Source of the DNA: Planctomycetia bacterium | Lineage (GTDB): Bacteria; Planctomycetota; Planctomycetia; Pirellulales; Thermoguttaceae | Direction of reading: 5' to 3' | NCBI GenBank assembly: GCA_030539295.1 | Contig: JAUNSJ010000035.1 | Location: forward strand, 1 to 38,924 | DNA: 38,924 nt | Shown: piece after piece, positions 32,273 to 38,924 of the stretch | How positions within the stretch are numbered: position 1 is the stretch's first letter | How the letters are laid out: each line of letters starts with the position of its first letter | The notes under the pieces: generated by a model | Databases searched by the model: none | Seen by the model: only the letters and a program-made list of their open reading frames with translations | Told to the model about the DNA's origin: nothing | Program-made: the position numbers and the translations under genes

Positions 32273-33178
32273 ATGAAAAGACGCGATTTTATTGAGTTGC
32301 TGGGTACGTGTGCCGTCGTTTGTGCCGCTCCGGGTATGACCTGGGCCGACGCGGGCGAGAAGCGGGGCAAGATTCTTTATTTCGACCTCTCCACCGAGTG
32401 GGAGCATCCGCCAACCGTCGACGAGGCCGACGGGCTGAGCTACGCGGCGAAAAAGATTCAGGCTTGGGCAAAACCGCTCGGTCTGGACGTCGTCTGCTCA
32501 AAAGACGGGTCCCTGTTCGACGGCGACCTGTCGCAATACGCGGCGTTTGTCTTCTATACTTGTGGCGAGCTGGACAAGGCGCCCGAAGGCAAAATCGGAA
32601 TCTCGGAACAGGGGGTTAAGAACCTGTTCGCGGCCATACGTGGCGGTACGGGTCTGCTCGGCATTCATAGCGCAACGGACACCTGGCAGTGTCAGGGCGA
32701 GCTCTTCGAGAACCAGCCGGAATCGGAGCGCACGGAATATATCCGCATGATCGGGGGCGATTTCATTACGCACGGCGATCAGCAGGAGACGACGCTCATT
32801 CCGACGCAACCGGTGGAGTTACCGTGCCTTAAGAAGCGTGCAGGGGCGCCGATTCGGCATTTTGAAGAATGGTACTGCCTTAAGAATTTGAACCCGGATA
32901 TGCACGTCATTCTGGTTCAGGAGACGGCCGGAATGAATACGGACGGGCACAATGCCTGCTATAAACGTCCGAGCTATCCTTCGACCTGGGCACGCATGGA
33001 AGGCCAAGGGCGCGTGGCCTATACGTCACTTGGGCACGGTAATGAGATGTGGGACAAGGAGCTGGTTCAAGACGTCATAACCGATCTGGTGGCGTTCGTA
33101 GCCGGTCAGATTGACCTCGATTTGACCCCCAATCTGGAGAAGGTCTGCCCCGGGGCCAACGTTCTGATGGAAAAATAA
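32273..33178 (+). CDS. Tat-exported ThuA-like domain protein
   Basis: A 301-residue protein with a twin-arginine start (MKRRDFIELLG) and cleavage likely after TWADA. The rest is a ThuA (trehalose-utilisation) domain with a glutamine-amidotransferase-like fold: FAAIRGGTGLLGIHSATDTW, IRMIGGDFITHGDQQ, EEWYCLKN, and YPSTWARMEGQGRVAYTSLGHGNEMW. ThuA proteins are linked to conversion of disaccharides to keto-derivatives together with Gfo/Idh/MocA enzymes, which fits its upstream neighbour. The substrate is unknown. Confidence 0.87.
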   Translation: MKRRDFIELLGTCAVVCAAPGMTWADAGEKRGKILYFDLSTEWEHPPTVDEADGLSYAAKKIQAWAKPLGLDVVCSKDGSLFDGDLSQYAAFVFYTCGELDKAPEGKIGISEQGVKNLFAAIRGGTGLLGIHSATDTWQCQGELFENQPESERTEYIRMIGGDFITHGDQQETTLIPTQPVELPCLKKRAGAPIRHFEEWYCLKNLNPDMHVILVQETAGMNTDGHNACYKRPSYPSTWARMEGQGRVAYTSLGHGNEMWDKELVQDVITDLVAFVAGQIDLDLTPNLEKVCPGANVLMEK

Positions 33179-33335
33179 GCAGGATGGCCCGACGCGCCGG
33201 CGTGAGGAACGCGGGCGGGCAAGGCCTGTAAGAATTTTCGGGAGCGTTCGGGAACGCAAGAAGAAACGACCCCAGGCGAGGGCGTTTTGGTGTCCCGGAC
33301 GCTGTCACGACGTCAAGGAAAAGCGATAAGCAGCT

Positions 33336-34022
33336 ATGAAAACAATACGCTCGGTGGATAAGGCCATGATGATTCTGGAAGAGATTGCCAGCCATAACGG
33401 TCTGCTGACTTTATCCGATATTGGCCGGAGTCTGAAAATGGCACTGCCGACCGTGTGTGGCTTTATTGCATCGCTGGAGAAGTGGGATTTGATTCGTCGT
33501 AACGAGGAGAGTGGTCGTTTCTTTCTGGGCAGTAAAATCGTGCAGTTGGGAAGTTACTGTGACGTGCGGCGGATACAAGTTGAGCTTATTCATCCCTACC
33601 TTGTAAACTTGTCGCGTACTTTTGACGAAACGGTTCACTTGGCATTTCCGGAAGGCAACGGCATTCTCTATCAAGACAAGGTGGAAAGTACGCATCCGCT
33701 ACGTATGACCTCCATGGTGGGTACGCGTGAGACGTATTTTCAGTCGGCGCTCGGCTTGGCACTTGCAGCGGCGACGCCTGGTCTGACACTTACACAGGAG
33801 GAACATGCCCTGATAGAGAAACATTGTCGCGAGCGAACGGCCGTGCTGTTTCACGCGGATATGGGTCTTTACTGTTTGGGGACGGCCGTAACGAACAGCC
33901 GGAATCAGGCCCTAGCTGGTCTGAGTATGGCCATTCCGGAGTGTCGGTTTTCTGTGGAACTGGAATCACAGGTCTTGACCGCACTTACTGATATAGCGGA
34001 TGAATTACGAGAGCGAGTCTGA
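33336..34022 (+). CDS. IclR-family transcriptional regulator
   Basis: A 228-residue regulator. The winged helix-turn-helix is at 1-65 (IRSVDKAMMILEEIASHNG, LTLSDIGRSLKMALPTVCGF, LRR-like wing SGRFFLGSKIVQLG), and the IclR effector domain at about 80-228 (YLVNLSRTFDETVHLAFPEG, then ILYQDKVEST, then LGLALAA). It probably controls the preceding oxidoreductase/ThuA genes in response to a small carbon metabolite; that link is inferred from position. No strong ribosome site is seen before the ATG. Confidence 0.88.
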   Translation: MKTIRSVDKAMMILEEIASHNGLLTLSDIGRSLKMALPTVCGFIASLEKWDLIRRNEESGRFFLGSKIVQLGSYCDVRRIQVELIHPYLVNLSRTFDETVHLAFPEGNGILYQDKVESTHPLRMTSMVGTRETYFQSALGLALAAATPGLTLTQEEHALIEKHCRERTAVLFHADMGLYCLGTAVTNSRNQALAGLSMAIPECRFSVELESQVLTALTDIADELRERV

Positions 34023-34352
34023 TTTTCGCGGGATTTGAATGGTGTCTTTTCTGTTACTGTTGGATGCCTTTGTCGAAAGAAACGGCGACAATGGCGGTCG
34101 GGCGGTTGTGGCCCGATGCGTAAAAAGGAAATGATTTCGCCGCGGGAAGGGGAATGAAACTATAGTTCTCCCAAATTGCCCCTCTTTACCCGCAAGCGGC
34201 GAACGTCCCGGCCCTGATTCCTTGCTCACGCCTGGGTCCTGGTTCCGTGTCTTTTTCGCTCTGTCGGGTGAGAGAAATCCAACGATGGTGAGCTGATATT
34301 GCCGCGAACGTGTGGGAATATTGCGTCTCCCGATATTAAGAAAGGAAAAAAG
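34023..34352. other. 330-base gap before cysteine-repeat gene
   Basis: No gene. It contains the two hairpins listed separately; I see no clear promoter box in the 150 bases before the next gene. Confidence 0.35.
34098..34203 (+). terminator. hairpins after iclR gene
   Basis: TCGGGC-GGTTGTG-GCCCGA (34098-34116) is followed by a larger structure in which TTCGCCGC (34136-34143) pairs perfectly with GCGGCGAA (34196-34203), with further inner GGG/CCC and GGGG/CCCC pairs. One may end the iclR message; the larger could be a leader element for the next gene. Confidence 0.45.
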
Positions 34353-34946
34353 ATGTACAAAAGAATCGCGATTGCTTTGGTTGTGGCCTGTGCCGTTATG
34401 GTAGCCGGTCGAGTTCAGGCTCAAGATAACAGCGTAACGACTGAGGTCCCGGCCACACCGGCTGCGGATGTCCCGGTAAATACAGCAGATACGATGTCGC
34501 CTTGTGCCCCGGACGCCTGTGCTCCGTGCGGACCGTCCGCTTGTGAGCCTGCATGCCAGCCGGCGTGCGAACCTGCATGTGAACCTGCTTGCCAGCCTGC
34601 TTGTCAGCAAGCGTGTCTTCCGGCGTGTCAGCCTGCTTGCCAGCCCGCTTGCGAGCCTGCTTGTGGCACCAGTTGCTGCAACTACACCCCTGTCCGTTAC
34701 TACAAGTATAAGAAGCACTGCCGCAAGGCCCGGTATAGCTGCTGCTACAACCCGTGCTACAAACCTTGCTACAGCTCGTATTACAACTCGTGCAGTTCCT
34801 ACAATTCGTGCTGCTCGCCCTGCTATTATCAGCCGGTCTACAAGGTAAAACGCTGCCATCGCGCCAAGCGCTATTACTCCCCGGCCTACTATGGCGGTTA
34901 TAACTACAACTACAGCCGAAGTTACGGTTGCGGTTGCGGGTGCTAG
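34353..34946 (+). CDS. secreted cysteine-repeat protein
   Basis: A 197-residue protein with a signal peptide (YKRIAIALVVACAVMVAGRVQAQ). After a Thr/Pro-rich linker, a run of tetrapeptide units C-[EQ]-P-A repeats about ten or eleven times (CEPACQPACEPAC and so on), followed by a Tyr/Cys-rich C-terminal half (CYNPCYKPCYSSYYNSC) ending GCGCGC. I count 29 cysteines in the mature protein. No catalytic motif. Such a sequence suggests a disulfide-cross-linked wall or matrix protein, or metal binding; both are inference. The planctomycete cell-wall proteins rich in cysteine are a loose precedent. Start at 34353, with AAAGGA just before it. Confidence 0.8.
   Translation: MYKRIAIALVVACAVMVAGRVQAQDNSVTTEVPATPAADVPVNTADTMSPCAPDACAPCGPSACEPACQPACEPACEPACQPACQQACLPACQPACQPACEPACGTSCCNYTPVRYYKYKKHCRKARYSCCYNPCYKPCYSSYYNSCSSYNSCCSPCYYQPVYKVKRCHRAKRYYSPAYYGGYNYNYSRSYGCGCGC
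34540..34668 (+). repeat. 12-base coding tandem repeat
   Basis: Repeating units near TGTGAGCCTGCT with third-position changes encode C-E/Q-P-A. Codon-level variation between units shows that the array is not freshly expanded. Confidence 0.7.
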
Positions 34947-35323
34947 TCCCGACAGCGGCCTGCACAGCCGTGGTCGCGTGATTGCCGGTTCCCTGTCTCC
35001 TCTTCCGGATGCATGGCAACCGGCACCTCGCGCGCCTGCTTGCTGATTCCCGCCAACCGCCTGCGCGACCATCCATCGCTCCTACCGACTTGTTCCGCGG
35101 CCCCGACGCATTATAATATCAGAGAACGCGAGCGGGACGAAACTTTGTTTGTATGTTAAAATGAATAGTTTAGATAAAATTTATAGGATAGATAATCCAT
35201 TATAACAACGAAGTTGGAAAAAAAGGCCAGATTATCGAAAAGACGAACAACAAATCGTGGCGGTCGGAAACAGAACGATTGACAAGCAACTTCAAGACGG
35301 CCCCCTTGCGGAAAGAAGCAGGT
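34947..35323. other. 377-base gap before sigma factor gene
   Basis: No gene. TGCCGGTT (34983-34990) and AACCGGCA (35018-35025) form a hairpin that may end the upstream message. A promoter lies at 35090-35117, then an AT-rich stretch. Confidence 0.4.
35090..35117 (+). promoter_or_regulatory. candidate promoter for sigma factor operon
   Basis: TTGTTC (35090-35095), 16 bases, perfect TATAAT (35112-35117). The leader would be about 200 bases. Confidence 0.45.
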
Positions 35324-35980
35324 ATGACCCCGAACGCAACGCCAACGACAGAGATCCCTGTCGACTGGATGAGAGACGAACAGACCGACGAGTCCGGCGA
35401 CGAATCGTTGTTTCCTTCTTTGGACGACGATGAGCTGTTGACCGGCGCGCCGGACGGTCCGGCCATCGATTGGGAAGCGGCGCTAGAGGAAAATGCGACG
35501 TGGCTCCGGACGGTAATCGCGGCGCGTGTGGGCGAGGCAGCCGCGGTCGACGACGTATTTCAGGAGGTCTCCCTGGCCGCGATCCGGCAGAAGGCGCCGA
35601 TTAGCGACCGAACGAAAGTCGCCCCATGGCTCTATCGACTGGCCGTTCTCCAGTCGCTGCTCTACCGCCGCACGATGGGCCGCAAGAGGAAGCTGATTAA
35701 TCGGTTTACCGAACAGGTTCCCGTCACGGAGCACGACCAGCATCAGATGGAGCCTCTACAATGGCTTCTGGCCCGGGAGCGACAGGAAAAAGTTCGTGAG
35801 GCCATGAAAACCTTACCGAAACGGGAGCAGGAGTTACTTATGCTAAAGTATGTTCACGAATGGAGTTATAAGGAAATGGCGGATAAACTTGGTCTGTCCG
35901 TTTCCGCGGTTCAGGCCCGGTTACATCGTGCCCGCGGACTCCTGCGCGAGCGGCTGGCGAAGTACGATTTGGAGCCGTGA
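35324..35980 (+). CDS. ECF-type RNA polymerase sigma factor
   Basis: A 218-residue sigma factor with only regions 2 and 4. An acidic N-terminal extension of about 55 residues comes first. Region 2 is around NATWLRTVIAARVGEAAAVDDVFQEVSLAAI (65-95) and KVAPWLYRLAVLQ. Region 4, the -35-binding helix-turn-helix, is KREQELLMLKYVHEWSYKEM then LGLSVSAVQARLHRARGLL. The ATG at 35324 has AGCAGG before it; the frame is open further upstream from a TTG. The next gene, 70 bases on, looks like its membrane anti-sigma factor. Confidence 0.88.
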   Translation: MTPNATPTTEIPVDWMRDEQTDESGDESLFPSLDDDELLTGAPDGPAIDWEAALEENATWLRTVIAARVGEAAAVDDVFQEVSLAAIRQKAPISDRTKVAPWLYRLAVLQSLLYRRTMGRKRKLINRFTEQVPVTEHDQHQMEPLQWLLARERQEKVREAMKTLPKREQELLMLKYVHEWSYKEMADKLGLSVSAVQARLHRARGLLRERLAKYDLEP

Positions 35981-36050
35981 GTCATTTTTTACATAACCTT
36001 TAATACCGATTGCATTCGGTACGTCCCTGGAATACAACTCGAGAAGAACC

Positions 36051-37079
36051 ATGTTAAACGCAGTGACAAAAGACAATTCCATACCGCCGGAAGACCGACT
36101 TGCCATAGACCTCCTTGTGGATGGTGAATTGGACGAGGAAGCCCGGCGCGAGCTGCTCCTGCGGCTCGACTCGATTAATGGCGGCTGGCGCGTTTGTGCC
36201 ATAGCCTTTCTGGAATCGCAATGCTTTCGCGACTGCTGTCGTGCCCAGGCGCCGGTTGTCTGCGGTCCGGCGGTTCAGGTCAGCCACGCCTCTGGGCGAA
36301 AATGGACCCGGGAGCAGGAGCTGGAGGGTCAGAAGCGACTTTTGCGCGACCTGTTTCCGGAATCCGGACTCTTCGACAGCGGCGAAGGCGGATTGTCCGA
36401 CTTAACGCTGGAGCGAGGAAAATCCGGGCGGTCGCAAGGTCAGGACGCCCCGGTCGAAGGCACCGCCGCTCTGCAGACGCAGCCGATGGCCTTGGCAACG
36501 GACCCCTTGGTCATACCGTTAAAAAAAGGCGGCTATCGTGGCGGCGGGGCTAAGGGCCTGAACGGCTCCACAGGCGGACCGACGCTGCCGACTATCTTGG
36601 GCGCTATGGCCGCCGGGTTCCTCGTTGCTCTGCTACTGGCCAGTTTTGCCTTTTGGGCCTTTCTGCCGGCACGAGTCCCCAGTGCCGTGCCACGCGTTAT
36701 GGAGGGCATGACGCCTCCGGTCGCTACGGTCACCCCTGAAATTCCGCCGTTGGCCGGTGATGGTATTGCCAATATAGTCGCGGAAGCGGCGCCCGCAACT
36801 CATGCCTCGGCCGCGCCGGTTCATCAGGTAACCCTTAAGAGTCCGTCCTCCGATTTTAATGGCATTCGGGTACCATGCGTTGAAGCTGACCGCTACGACC
36901 CGGATTCATTGCGTACCCTGCGAAGTCAGACCTCTAACGCCTGGGCGGAAGACATGCGTAAGCAAGGGCACGACGTCGAGACGGTTTATGAAGATTTAAT
37001 GTTCCCGTTGGACGACGGTCGAACACTGATTCTGCCGGTGGACACCTATCGGGTTCGGTCGCCGGTACGATATCAATAG
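36051..37079 (+). CDS. membrane anti-sigma-factor-like protein
   Basis: A 342-residue protein with a soluble N-terminal segment DRLAIDLLVDGELDEEARRE, the pattern of planctomycete anti-sigma factors, followed by GGWRVCAIAFLESQCFRDC. A basic, glycine-rich linker precedes one transmembrane helix at about 185-210 (ILGAMAAGFLVALLLASFAF). The C-terminal 130 residues are outside the cytoplasm, with no recognised domain. Predicted to bind the sigma factor encoded upstream and release it after an envelope signal. The PDZ-protein gene follows after 42 bases. Function is inferred from gene order and architecture. Confidence 0.7.
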   Translation: MLNAVTKDNSIPPEDRLAIDLLVDGELDEEARRELLLRLDSINGGWRVCAIAFLESQCFRDCCRAQAPVVCGPAVQVSHASGRKWTREQELEGQKRLLRDLFPESGLFDSGEGGLSDLTLERGKSGRSQGQDAPVEGTAALQTQPMALATDPLVIPLKKGGYRGGGAKGLNGSTGGPTLPTILGAMAAGFLVALLLASFAFWAFLPARVPSAVPRVMEGMTPPVATVTPEIPPLAGDGIANIVAEAAPATHASAAPVHQVTLKSPSSDFNGIRVPCVEADRYDPDSLRTLRSQTSNAWAEDMRKQGHDVETVYEDLMFPLDDGRTLILPVDTYRVRSPVRYQ

Positions 37080-37121
37080 GAACAAAGAACGAAGAGTAAG
37101 AAGAGAACGAAGGAGAAAATC

Positions 37122-38252
37122 ATGTTGGAAAGAATTCTCACCTTGAATTGCAAGTATACTTTAGGGCTGGCGATTGCGGCGGCTCTTGTTTCCGGGCAGA
37201 CGCTGTTCGGTCAGGAGACGAAGCAGCTTAAAGAGCCGGCGGTCCCGCAAGTGGCGGCCGAGACAGAAGATGCGACCGAAGTGGCCACGGAAGAAACGGA
37301 TACGGCCGACGAGTCCCTCTTGACTCCGGGCGCACGAACGTCCCGCAGTTATTCCATCGTCGTGGAAAATCGGCTGGGCCCGGACGGCAAGCGAATTCAA
37401 ACGAAAAAGGTCTGGAAAGACGGACAGCTGGTGGAGAATACGGAGAATACCATAGAGCCAGGCACGGGTCAGGAGGAGCTTGACGAGTCGCCGTTACTTA
37501 CAGAAGACGCGATGGACGGGGAGATGTCCGACGAGCTTACAGACCTGCCAACGCCGCTTGCCGGAGGCAATCCGTTCGAGGCCATGCGTGCTCTTGAGCA
37601 GCAGATGCTGCAGCGTCAGCGAGCCCAATTTGAACAACTTCAGCAGCTCTGGTCGCAGCAGGGAATGCGTGGCCCCTTCCGTATGTACAATTCGGCCGGG
37701 ACCGATATGCAATCGCGGGCGCCACAGAAGTTGAGTGACTACTGGATTGGCGCCTCGGTGCAAGGCGTGCCGATGCAAGTGGCGAGCTATCTCGGACTGG
37801 AACCTGGCACCGGAGTTATGGTCGTTGACGTTCTGCCTGACTCCCCTGCGGCCAAGGCCGGCTTGCAGCCGCGTGATATTCTGCTCACCTTGGGCGAGAC
37901 GCCTATAACAGACGCGTGGCAGATTGGGACCATTCTGGATGAGTCCCAGGGCGGGGTTCAGAAGGTCACCTTTTTGCGTCAAGGTCGGGAAGAGACGGCC
38001 GAACTGACCCCGGAAAAACGTCCGGAGCAGCCGGAAATGTCTTTAACCGAAAGTGAAAACACAGACGCCGGCGACGAAGCGATTCGCGTTGTTCGTCCTG
38101 GTATTATCATACCGGGTCTCAATGGCGAGACGGGCCAGTCGGCGTCCGAAGGGGGCGCTGCCTCTAGCTCTGCTGCGGCTCCGTCCGAAGAAGCGAAACC
38201 GTCGGAACAAGAGAAGCCCGCGACTCCTGCTGTCCCTGACGAGCGGGAATGA
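37122..38252 (+). CDS. exported PDZ-domain protein
   Basis: A 376-residue protein with a signal peptide (LGLAIAAALVSGQTLFGQE). An acidic low-complexity region at 30-140 is followed by a glutamine-rich helix (MRALEQQMLQRQRAQFEQLQ cut here) and one PDZ domain at about 205-290: YWIGASVQGVPMQVASYLGL, GTGVMVVDVLPDSPAAKAGL, PRDILLTLGETPI. The tail is Glu/Ser/Ala/Pro-rich. No protease domain is present, so it is a HtrA-like PDZ without the enzyme. It may sense misfolded or cleaved envelope proteins for the sigma/anti-sigma pair; this is inference. GAAGGAG precedes the ATG. Confidence 0.8.
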   Translation: MLERILTLNCKYTLGLAIAAALVSGQTLFGQETKQLKEPAVPQVAAETEDATEVATEETDTADESLLTPGARTSRSYSIVVENRLGPDGKRIQTKKVWKDGQLVENTENTIEPGTGQEELDESPLLTEDAMDGEMSDELTDLPTPLAGGNPFEAMRALEQQMLQRQRAQFEQLQQLWSQQGMRGPFRMYNSAGTDMQSRAPQKLSDYWIGASVQGVPMQVASYLGLEPGTGVMVVDVLPDSPAAKAGLQPRDILLTLGETPITDAWQIGTILDESQGGVQKVTFLRQGREETAELTPEKRPEQPEMSLTESENTDAGDEAIRVVRPGIIIPGLNGETGQSASEGGAASSSAAAPSEEAKPSEQEKPATPAVPDERE

Positions 38253-38329
38253 GTTTGAGATAATCGGCCTGCCCTGTCAGGAATCGTTCGATAGGGGGCG
38301 AGGCTGCACAAAACGAGAATGAAATTGAG

Positions 38330-38367
38330 AAAAAGCCCGCCGGACGCAGAGTCCCAGCGGGCTTTTT
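38330..38367. terminator. strong bidirectional terminator
   Basis: AAAAAGCCCGC (38330-38340) pairs perfectly with GCGGGCTTTTT (38357-38367), followed by two more T. It serves the PDZ gene on the plus strand and the superoxide reductase on the minus strand. Confidence 0.9.
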
Positions 38368-38390
38368 TTGATCTGTGCGGCCGTTCCGTC

Positions 38391-38765
38391 TTACGCGGAC
38401 CAGAGTCCGTGCAGATTACAAAAAGCGCGAACGGTAAAGGGTTCGTCCGTTGCGCAGAAGACGGCTTCCGGGGCCTCGCCTGGATGGAGCTGACGTCGGC
38501 ATACGTGATTGCCCTGAATGAATTCGATCCATTCGATATAATGATTCGCTTCCATCGGATGAGCGACGGACCCGACGACGACGTGGACCTTACCCTCCTG
38601 ACGTGTGGCGACCGGGACATGTTTCTCCCGGGACGCGTCTTGCGTGTTCTCCGCCTGCAGGTTCATCGGCTGACCGCAGCAGACGAGCGTTCCGCCCCCG
38701 GCCGCAATGACTTCCACCGTATTGCCACAAACTGAACAGACATAGATTTCTCGTACTTTTGTCAT
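38391..38765 (-). CDS. dfx: superoxide reductase (desulfoferrodoxin)
   Basis: Reduces superoxide to hydrogen peroxide without making oxygen, in the cytoplasm; typical of anaerobes and microaerophiles. The 124-residue protein has both iron sites. The N-terminal desulforedoxin centre has C10, C13, C29 and C30. The catalytic centre has H49, H69, H75, H119 and C116, with E47 and K48 in the EKH motif. So it is the complete two-iron type. AGAGGA precedes the ATG. It is convergent with the PDZ gene and shares its terminator. Its presence suggests life with little or fluctuating oxygen. Confidence 0.95.
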   Translation of the reverse strand: MTKVREIYVCSVCGNTVEVIAAGGGTLVCCGQPMNLQAENTQDASREKHVPVATRQEGKVHVVVGSVAHPMEANHYIEWIEFIQGNHVCRRQLHPGEAPEAVFCATDEPFTVRAFCNLHGLWSA

Positions 38766-38835
38766 TTTCCTCTCCCGCGGCCTCGCCGCTTTTTCCGTTG
38801 TTATTGTACTCGCACTCCACTCTACTCCTCATTCT

Positions 38836-38862
38836 ATTATACCAAACGGCAGAAAAAGACAA
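38836..38862 (-). promoter_or_regulatory. promoter for superoxide reductase gene
   Basis: On the minus strand TTGTCT (38862-38857), 15 bases, perfect TATAAT (38841-38836), about 65 bases before the start codon. The spacer is slightly short. Confidence 0.55.
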
Positions 38863-38924
38863 CCCGGTAAGCTTGCCCGTGCCCGGATTCACGGCCACTT
38901 GCGTTCCCGACTGCTCGCCCGTTC

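Noticed and set aside
34540..34668. CRISPR-like array
   Set aside because: The 12-base periodicity is in-frame coding repeat for C-E/Q-P-A with no unique spacers.
34005..35072. Minus-strand open frame of 355 codons opposite the cysteine-repeat gene
   Set aside because: Composition (runs of R, A, V, T) reflects the antisense of the C-x-P-A repeat; the plus-strand gene has signal peptide and ribosome site.

Overview
The window looks like a chromosomal segment of a planctomycete (PVC group). The evidence is two DUF1559 pilin-like proteins with the FTLVELL...[14 protein letters not shown] start, Tat-exported Gfo/Idh/MocA and ThuA proteins, a planctomycete-style FlgM, an ECF sigma / membrane anti-sigma / PDZ operon, and many secreted enzymes of unknown substrate. 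I saw no rRNA, tRNA, CRISPR array, transposase or phage gene. Assignments rest on reading motifs, not on database searches.

Layout. 164-7244 (+) is a tightly packed run: proB, an atypical Nramp-fold transporter, a ThiD2-ThiE fusion, pgsA, a CPBP protease and a GT39-like membrane glycosyltransferase, closed by a hairpin whose loop holds the stop codon. 7357-11958 (-) holds a large secreted DUF4091 protein and a phosphomannose-isomerase-like cupin. 12707-14008 (+) has an orphan FlgM and cysM. 14191-15539 has two small secreted or lipid-anchored proteins in divergent orientation. 15930-19422 (+) is cassette 1: DUF1559 pilin-like protein, small lipoprotein, ceramidase-like secreted hydrolase. 19649-23608 (+) carries glgC-rimO (4-base overlap), a hemolysin III-family membrane protein and a PaaI-like thioesterase. 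23593-24840 (-) is a XylR/AraC regulator, divergent from cassette 2 (25130-28668, +): DUF1559 pilin-like protein, small lipoprotein, glycoside-hydrolase-like protein. A repeat-rich gap follows, then a tail-anchored exported protein of unknown function, a sugar-type cluster (Gfo/Idh/MocA, ThuA, IclR), a cysteine-repeat exported protein, a sigma/anti-sigma/PDZ operon and a convergent superoxide reductase.

Most notable: both DUF1559 genes carry a long G homopolymer (10 and 9 bases) at nearly the same codon just before the pilin signal segment. They are the only G runs above 7 that I noticed in the window. In the first gene the G10 tract puts the reading frame out, with a TAG two codons after the tract, so the gene reads OFF; 11 G would restore a 412-residue protein. 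In the second gene the G9 tract is in frame (ON), and one more G would place TAG directly after the tract. Together with the repeated pilin / lipoprotein / secreted-hydrolase gene order, this suggests phase-variable surface cassettes, each pairing a switchable pilin-like surface protein with its own lipoprotein and exported enzyme. This is inference: an assembly error in the G run must be excluded for the first gene.

Other points of interest are a hairpin-forming interspersed repeat (three copies between 28.7 and 30.5 kb), a transporter and a ThiE domain lacking key family residues, a protein with eleven or so tandem C-x-P-A units, and several strong promoter or operator-like sites.
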